A stretch of 64,000 nucleotides of DNA, taken from NCBI RefSeq assembly GCF_000304475.1, contig NC_018948.1, forward strand, positions 496,001 through 560,000. Reading direction: 5' to 3'. How positions within the stretch are numbered: position 1 is the stretch's first letter; every line of letters begins with the position of its first letter. This document shows, piece by piece, positions 60,408 to 64,000 of this stretch. A model generated the notes under the pieces. It made no database searches and was not told the origin of the DNA. It was given only the letters and a program-made list of their open reading frames with translations. This DNA comes from Kazachstania africana CBS 2517. Its lineage: Eukaryota > Ascomycota > Saccharomycetes > Saccharomycetales > Saccharomycetaceae. A program made the position numbers and the translations under genes.

Positions 60408-60430
60408 GAATTCCGTAGAAATCGATGGAA
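60408..60430 (-). promoter_or_regulatory. Step-type heat-shock element upstream of SSC1
   Basis: Three GAA units start at 60408, 60418 and 60428, exactly 10 bases apart (TTC-N7-TTC-N7-TTC on the SSC1 strand). This is the step-type arrangement bound by yeast Hsf1. It lies 128-150 bases before the SSC1 ATG. Confidence 0.6.
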
Positions 60431-60569
60431 AAATAGCCTGGCTGCCTATACTGGTCATCGCTCGTTGGGCGTGACTCACAGACGGCTACTTTGAGCTTGA
60501 AGAAGTGCTTTGAGTGTATCTTTGGTTGTGGTGTTGGGTAACGGTAGTGTTGGGGTGCGAGTGGGAGCA

Positions 60570-62231
60570 ATGAGTAGGTTGCCAGTGATAGATTTGGATG
60601 CTGTATCTTCCGAGGATGACATTTTGCCTGTTTTGAAGGCTATTTTGGTGAATTACGATACTTTCCTGCTGAAGAACTATGCCAACACGTTAGATACTGG
60701 GTCTTTGGGTGAGATCGATTTGGAACAAGGCTTCGATGCGAATTTCACCGGGACAGTGCAGATTGAAGAGCATACGTATCTGGAACAGTACATTGCTACT
60801 ACGGACACGAGTCTGCAATTCGACAGAGCATGCACTGATCAGGGTTTGAACAAGATTTCTGCCAAATTGCTGAAATTGGCCATTTTTTTTGGTCAATTGG
60901 CATTGAATGCCATGGATGGGACCAACGATATCGATTTGGAGAAGCATTATTCTACGAAATTGACTCGTTACTATTCTGCACAGGCTGGTAACATGACGTT
61001 GTTTGACGGTGAATCCATCGAGTACCTCTCACCAAAGAATTATACGACACACGTAAGCACAGGTATCTTAACGATTTTCCCACAGGCATGCGGAATCAGA
61101 TACAAACCTATCACGACGTCCAATGACGATAATGTATGGACCGTAGTGGATGAACCGGATTGTCTTTTGTTCCATACGGGCACATATTTACAGACTATTT
61201 CTCATGGGTTGCATTCGACATCACCGATTCAAATTGACATCAATAGACATAACATCTTGCATTTGACTGTGTACCCTGAAATGGGACTCCAAGTAGGGGC
61301 CGAAGAGACCATTGCTTCGTTACTATTGAAACAACAGATAGTGGAATTACCGAGTGTTGGTGGCACGTATTACCAGGATGAACTATCGAGATTGAACTTG
61401 AAGAAAAAGATAAAATTTTATGGGAAATTGTTCGCCACTGTGGAGACTATTGTGTCGTTGAATTACATAAGTAAGCCTCGTGATATGGCCATGGAGGTGG
61501 ACAAGATCTTGGTCCAATGTACGAATTTGATGCAAAATAAGATCACAGAGGATGATTTTCTGAAAATGCTATCGATATGGCCAGGTGTTTACAACGTGGA
61601 GGTGAATTTTAATGGAGAATTGACTGTTAGATTACCTTTCTCCAATAATCTTCTGAAATTGACGAACAATTCAAGAAAGTTACAGTACGTTCAACTGATC
61701 GAAGCATGGTATGAAAAACAGTTGCAAAGGCGTCATGGTGCACCAGCGGAAGATCTTGACCCTGTAAAGTTTCAAAAGAGACATTACCATCGTGATGGAC
61801 TGGTCAAAGCCAACAAGACGACCACAAGGAGAACGTACATTTCCAACTCAAAAGACAAATTCATTTTCCAAGAGAAAAGAGATGATTCACAAGTAAATCT
61901 ACTGAACAGAATCAAAGCAAAAGAGAGAACTGCCATGGAGGAACTACAATTGAGAGAATCCCAATACGATAAATTTTTAAAAGTCAAGATGCAAAAGATA
62001 ATGAGTATATTACAAACTCTTGTCGAGAATGAGCCGTACACAATGACGTATCTCAATTCCCTGGTGGTAGATTCATTGAGAGATGGTAATAACCCAATAA
62101 GTGAAGAAGAATCTGAGCAATGTCTCTTGAAGATCCAGCAATGGCTAGGTGAGGACACGATGAGATTGATCACTGTGAAGAACGGGTTGAAAGTTTTAAA
62201 ATGGCGGGGATTAAATGGTGTGACGTTATGA
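60570..62231 (+). CDS. TAH11: DNA replication licensing factor Tah11 (Cdt1)
   Basis: The 553-residue protein corresponds to yeast Cdt1 (about 604), which escorts Mcm2-7 to origins bound by ORC and Cdc6. The N-terminal third resembles an inactive oxygenase-like fold in fungal Cdt1 (for example IRYKPITTSNDDNVWTVVDEPDCLLFHTG); middle and C-terminal winged-helix domains follow, the last ending SEEESEQCLLKIQQWLGEDTMRLI. The frame opens with TTG at 60510; the first ATG is 60570 (MSRLPVIDLDA). Sequence is divergent, and the call leans on the SSC1-TAH11-eIF5A order shared with S. cerevisiae chromosome X. It is divergent from SSC1. Confidence 0.92.
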   Translation: MSRLPVIDLDAVSSEDDILPVLKAILVNYDTFLLKNYANTLDTGSLGEIDLEQGFDANFTGTVQIEEHTYLEQYIATTDTSLQFDRACTDQGLNKISAKLLKLAIFFGQLALNAMDGTNDIDLEKHYSTKLTRYYSAQAGNMTLFDGESIEYLSPKNYTTHVSTGILTIFPQACGIRYKPITTSNDDNVWTVVDEPDCLLFHTGTYLQTISHGLHSTSPIQIDINRHNILHLTVYPEMGLQVGAEETIASLLLKQQIVELPSVGGTYYQDELSRLNLKKKIKFYGKLFATVETIVSLNYISKPRDMAMEVDKILVQCTNLMQNKITEDDFLKMLSIWPGVYNVEVNFNGELTVRLPFSNNLLKLTNNSRKLQYVQLIEAWYEKQLQRRHGAPAEDLDPVKFQKRHYHRDGLVKANKTTTRRTYISNSKDKFIFQEKRDDSQVNLLNRIKAKERTAMEELQLRESQYDKFLKVKMQKIMSILQTLVENEPYTMTYLNSLVVDSLRDGNNPISEEESEQCLLKIQQWLGEDTMRLITVKNGLKVLKWRGLNGVTL

Positions 62232-62414
62232 AACAAGGGATTGAAAAAAAAAAATAATAATGAGAATAAAGTACAAATCGAAGGTTCTTTACTATATAGG
62301 ATAAATAGGATGATACATATATAAAATAAAAAGAAGATTCGAAGGGTTTGGAGAATGCATAAAAATTGTTTTAAAAACCCTTGAAATCATCATCGTAAGA
62401 AAGAAGTGATATAA

Positions 62415-62888
62415 TCAATCAGATCTTGGAGCTTCCTTGAAAGAAATAGCAGCTTCTTCGTTCATGGCAGCGATGATAGTGACCATTAAGTCCTTACCTT
62501 CGTCGAAAGCAGCTTGCATAGTTTCACCTAATTCACCTTCTGGGGCTTTGACATCATCCTTAGTTTCACCATCTGGGGTCATTAAGGATAAGAAACCGTC
62601 ATCAATGTCTAATAATTGGAATTCAGTTCTCTTAACGAATGGACATTCCATGTTGTGAGTGGATGGAGATAAATCTTCTAACTTCTTACCAGTAAAGATA
62701 TCTAAAGCAACTAAATGGACTTTAGCGTGACCGTGCTTACCGGTCTTGGAAGTGGACATATCAACAATCTTACATGGTCTACCCTTGATAACAACGAAAC
62801 CGTTCTTTCTTAAAGCGGAACATTGCATTGGGTAAGTAGCGGAGGAACCAGCGTCAGCAACTTCGAAATTGTGTTCTTCTTCAGCCAT
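62415..62888 (-). CDS. HYP2: Translation factor eIF5A
   Basis: The 157-residue protein is the same length as S. cerevisiae Hyp2/Anb1. The hypusine site is Lys51 in [12 protein letters not shown]. eIF5A relieves ribosome stalling at polyproline and aids termination. Codon bias is extreme, as for an abundant protein. S. cerevisiae has two copies: ANB1 beside TAH11 and HYP2 near ANP1. Here a single gene has TAH11 on one side and ANP1 on the other, so it represents the ancestral neighbourhood and either name could apply. A perfect Rap1 site and poly(dA:dT) tracts lie in the promoter shared with ANP1. Confidence 0.97.
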   Translation of the reverse strand: MAEEEHNFEVADAGSSATYPMQCSALRKNGFVVIKGRPCKIVDMSTSKTGKHGHAKVHLVALDIFTGKKLEDLSPSTHNMECPFVKRTEFQLLDIDDGFLSLMTPDGETKDDVKAPEGELGETMQAAFDEGKDLMVTIIAAMNEEAAISFKEAPRSD

Positions 62889-63017
62889 TTTTTCTATTAT
62901 TTGATTTATTTATCTTATTACTCTTTCAATTGGAAACTACTAACAACAGGCACGTTTTCTATTCTTCTCCCCCATCGGTGCCTTAAATAAAACTTTTCTC
63001 GAGGCGAAAATTTCTAC

Positions 63018-63078
63018 TTTTTTTTTTTTTTTTTTTTTGCCTGAAAATTTTTTTTGGTGGAAAAAAAAAATTTTTTTT
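63018..63078. repeat. Poly(dA:dT) tracts in the HYP2/ANP1 promoter
   Basis: T21 at 63018-63038, T8 at 63048-63055 and A10T8 at 63061-63078. Such tracts exclude nucleosomes in yeast promoters. Confidence 0.85.
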
Positions 63079-63094
63079 GAAATTGGGACTGTCG

Positions 63095-63107
63095 AAACCC
63101 GTACACC
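63095..63107 (+). promoter_or_regulatory. Rap1 binding site between HYP2 and ANP1
   Basis: AAACCCGTACACC fits every position of the yeast Rap1 consensus RMACCCRNRCAYY. It lies 207 bases upstream of HYP2 with T-rich tracts between, the arrangement of ribosomal-protein promoters. Confidence 0.65.
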
Positions 63108-63195
63108 GCGACGGGAAAGCCTGCCTGAGATATCAGAAATTGCAAGACAGACAGAGTTATATATGGAAGGCCTGAGAGTTGTTGTTTGGCGTTAT

Positions 63196-64000
63196 ATGGT
63201 GAAAAGTAGAACAAATATGCAGTGGAAGCCATCGTCAACGTCTTCATCGGTGGTCAGTATAGCAGGGACTGTAGTGACTACGCTGCTGTTGCTCAGACTG
63301 TTGTTGTCCTCATCAGTCGTGCCTCTCGGTCTATCTCTGTTTGGACCTTACGTACCGGATTTTAAGAATGTACCTGGTGTGGAGTATTATGATCTACGTA
63401 ACTACCAGGGGAATAGTGATGGATGGCAGCGTAACGACAGGATCCTGTTCTGTGTGCCACTAAGAGACGCTGCTGAACATCTCCCGATGTTCTTTGAACA
63501 TCTCAATTTGATGACTTATCCACACAATTTCATCGATTTATCCTTCCTAGTGAGTGACTCTTCAGATGACACCATGGGTGTCTTACTGTCCCACTTACAA
63601 TCTGCTCAATCTCAGATGGATAAGTCTAAAAGATTCGGTAATATAGAGATCTATGAAAAGGATTTTGGTCAGATCATTGGTCAATCTTTCTCTGATAGAC
63701 ATGGTTTCGCGGCTCAGGGTCCTAGAAGAAAACTTATGGCAAGAGCAAGAAACTGGCTGGGCTCCGTGGCATTGAAACCGTACCATTCCTGGGTCTATTG
63801 GAGAGACGTGGACGTCGAAACTGTACCTCGCACAATCATGGAAGATCTAATGCATCACGATAAAGACGTCATCGTACCAAACGTATGGAGACCTCTTCCA
63901 GATTGGTTAGGGAACATCCAGCCTTATGATCTTAATTCGTGGCAAGAATCCGAAGGTGGGTTACAGTTGGCAGAAGCGCTGGAGGAAGACGCGGTCATCG
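63196..64000 (+). CDS. ANP1: Mannan polymerase II subunit Anp1, 5' part (runs off the window)
   Basis: About 268 residues of a type II Golgi membrane protein of the Mnn9/Anp1/Van1 family (GT62) are visible. These proteins form mannan polymerase complexes that extend the N-glycan outer chain. A short cytosolic tail precedes a membrane anchor (VVSIAGTVVTTLLLLRLLL). Then come YVPDFKNVPGVEYYDLRNYQG, FCVPLRDAAEHLPMFFEHL and WVYWRDVDVETVPRTIMEDL, the last with the DxD motif for metal and GDP-mannose. In-frame ATGs occur at 63163, 63196 and 63217; 63196 or 63217 gives a tail of familiar length. The frame is open to the window end. In S. cerevisiae ANP1 lies near HYP2 on chromosome V. Confidence 0.95.
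   Translation, partial: MVKSRTNMQWKPSSTSSSVVSIAGTVVTTLLLLRLLLSSSVVPLGLSLFGPYVPDFKNVPGVEYYDLRNYQGNSDGWQRNDRILFCVPLRDAAEHLPMFFEHLNLMTYPHNFIDLSFLVSDSSDDTMGVLLSHLQSAQSQMDKSKRFGNIEIYEKDFGQIIGQSFSDRHGFAAQGPRRKLMARARNWLGSVALKPYHSWVYWRDVDVETVPRTIMEDLMHHDKDVIVPNVWRPLPDWLGNIQPYDLNSWQESEGGLQLAEALEEDAVI

Larger units (their letters stand above)
62889..63195. other. Divergent promoter region of HYP2 and ANP1
   Basis: About 300 bases. Contains TTTTCTCGAGGCGAAAATTTC near 62994, T21 at 63018-63038, T8 at 63048-63055, A10T8 at 63061-63078 and a Rap1 site at 63095-63107. This looks like a strong nucleosome-free promoter for a translation gene. Confidence 0.7.

Noticed and set aside
1..64000. CRISPR arrays, bacterial operons or phage genes
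   Set aside because: Nothing in the window looks prokaryotic; all recognised genes and signals are those of a budding yeast nucleus.

Overview
The window is nuclear DNA from a budding yeast of the family Saccharomycetaceae. Genes are compact and nearly intronless, and almost all can be matched by recognisable protein sequence to single Saccharomyces cerevisiae genes. The standard code fits, there is one spliceosomal intron with GTATGT and TACTAAC signals, and one of two tRNA genes carries an intron. The order from GOT1 to PRE5 follows S. cerevisiae chromosome XIII (YMR292 to YMR314), but genes that S. cerevisiae keeps on the sister chromosome VII track (TAF1, ERV29, ZUO1) sit among them. Essential neighbours such as LCB1 and NIP1 are absent. 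This patchwork is what a post-whole-genome-duplication lineage with its own pattern of duplicate loss would show (for example Kazachstania, Naumovozyma, Nakaseomyces or Tetrapisispora). I cannot name the species.

Layout. 1-7.7 kb: a cut tRNA-Asn, glycogen phosphorylase GPH1, an unrecognised 538-residue protein gene and the DJ-1 family gene HSP31. 7.7-11.4 kb: a four-gene block (YMR295C homologue, JNM1, HER2, GOT1) inverted as a unit relative to S. cerevisiae. 11.9-20.5 kb: PRC1, LIP1, TAF1, DYN3, ADE4. 21.1-23.4 kb: a GPI-type cell-wall adhesin-like gene with C-terminal repeats, with no counterpart at this position in S. cerevisiae. 24.3-33.0 kb: ATM1, YME2, UBP15. 33.2-42.5 kb: a cell-wall cluster of SCW10, FKS3 and GAS1. 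42.7-56.6 kb: PSE1, the YMR310C homologue, GLC8, ERV29, ZUO1, an unrecognised gene, ELP6, TGL3, PRE5. A tRNA-Pro gene at 57.1 kb marks a synteny switch to a segment resembling S. cerevisiae YJR044-047 mixed with YEL034-036: VPS55, SSC1, TAH11, HYP2 and the start of ANP1, which runs off the right end.

The genes do not form one pathway. Themes are cell-wall construction and secretion (SCW10, FKS3, GAS1, the adhesin, ERV29, GOT1, ANP1, PRC1, VPS55), mitochondria (HER2, ATM1, YME2, SSC1), the dynein/dynactin motor (JNM1, DYN3) and translation or ribosome assembly (ZUO1, HYP2, ELP6, YMR310C homologue). Several promoters carry readable sites that fit the gene: STREs at GPH1, a Bas1/Gcn4 site at ADE4, PAC plus RRPE at ZUO1 and the YMR310C homologue, a step-type heat-shock element at SSC1, a Rap1 site at HYP2/ANP1 and a PACE-like site at PRE5.

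I found no evidence of a novel multi-gene system, CRISPR array or complete transposon. The least explained items are the two unrecognised genes, the inserted adhesin gene and a recurring promoter word around TTTCTCGA. All homology calls are from reading the translated sequence and recalled knowledge of the families; no search was run. Many reading frames open upstream with non-ATG codons; I moved starts to the first plausible ATG.
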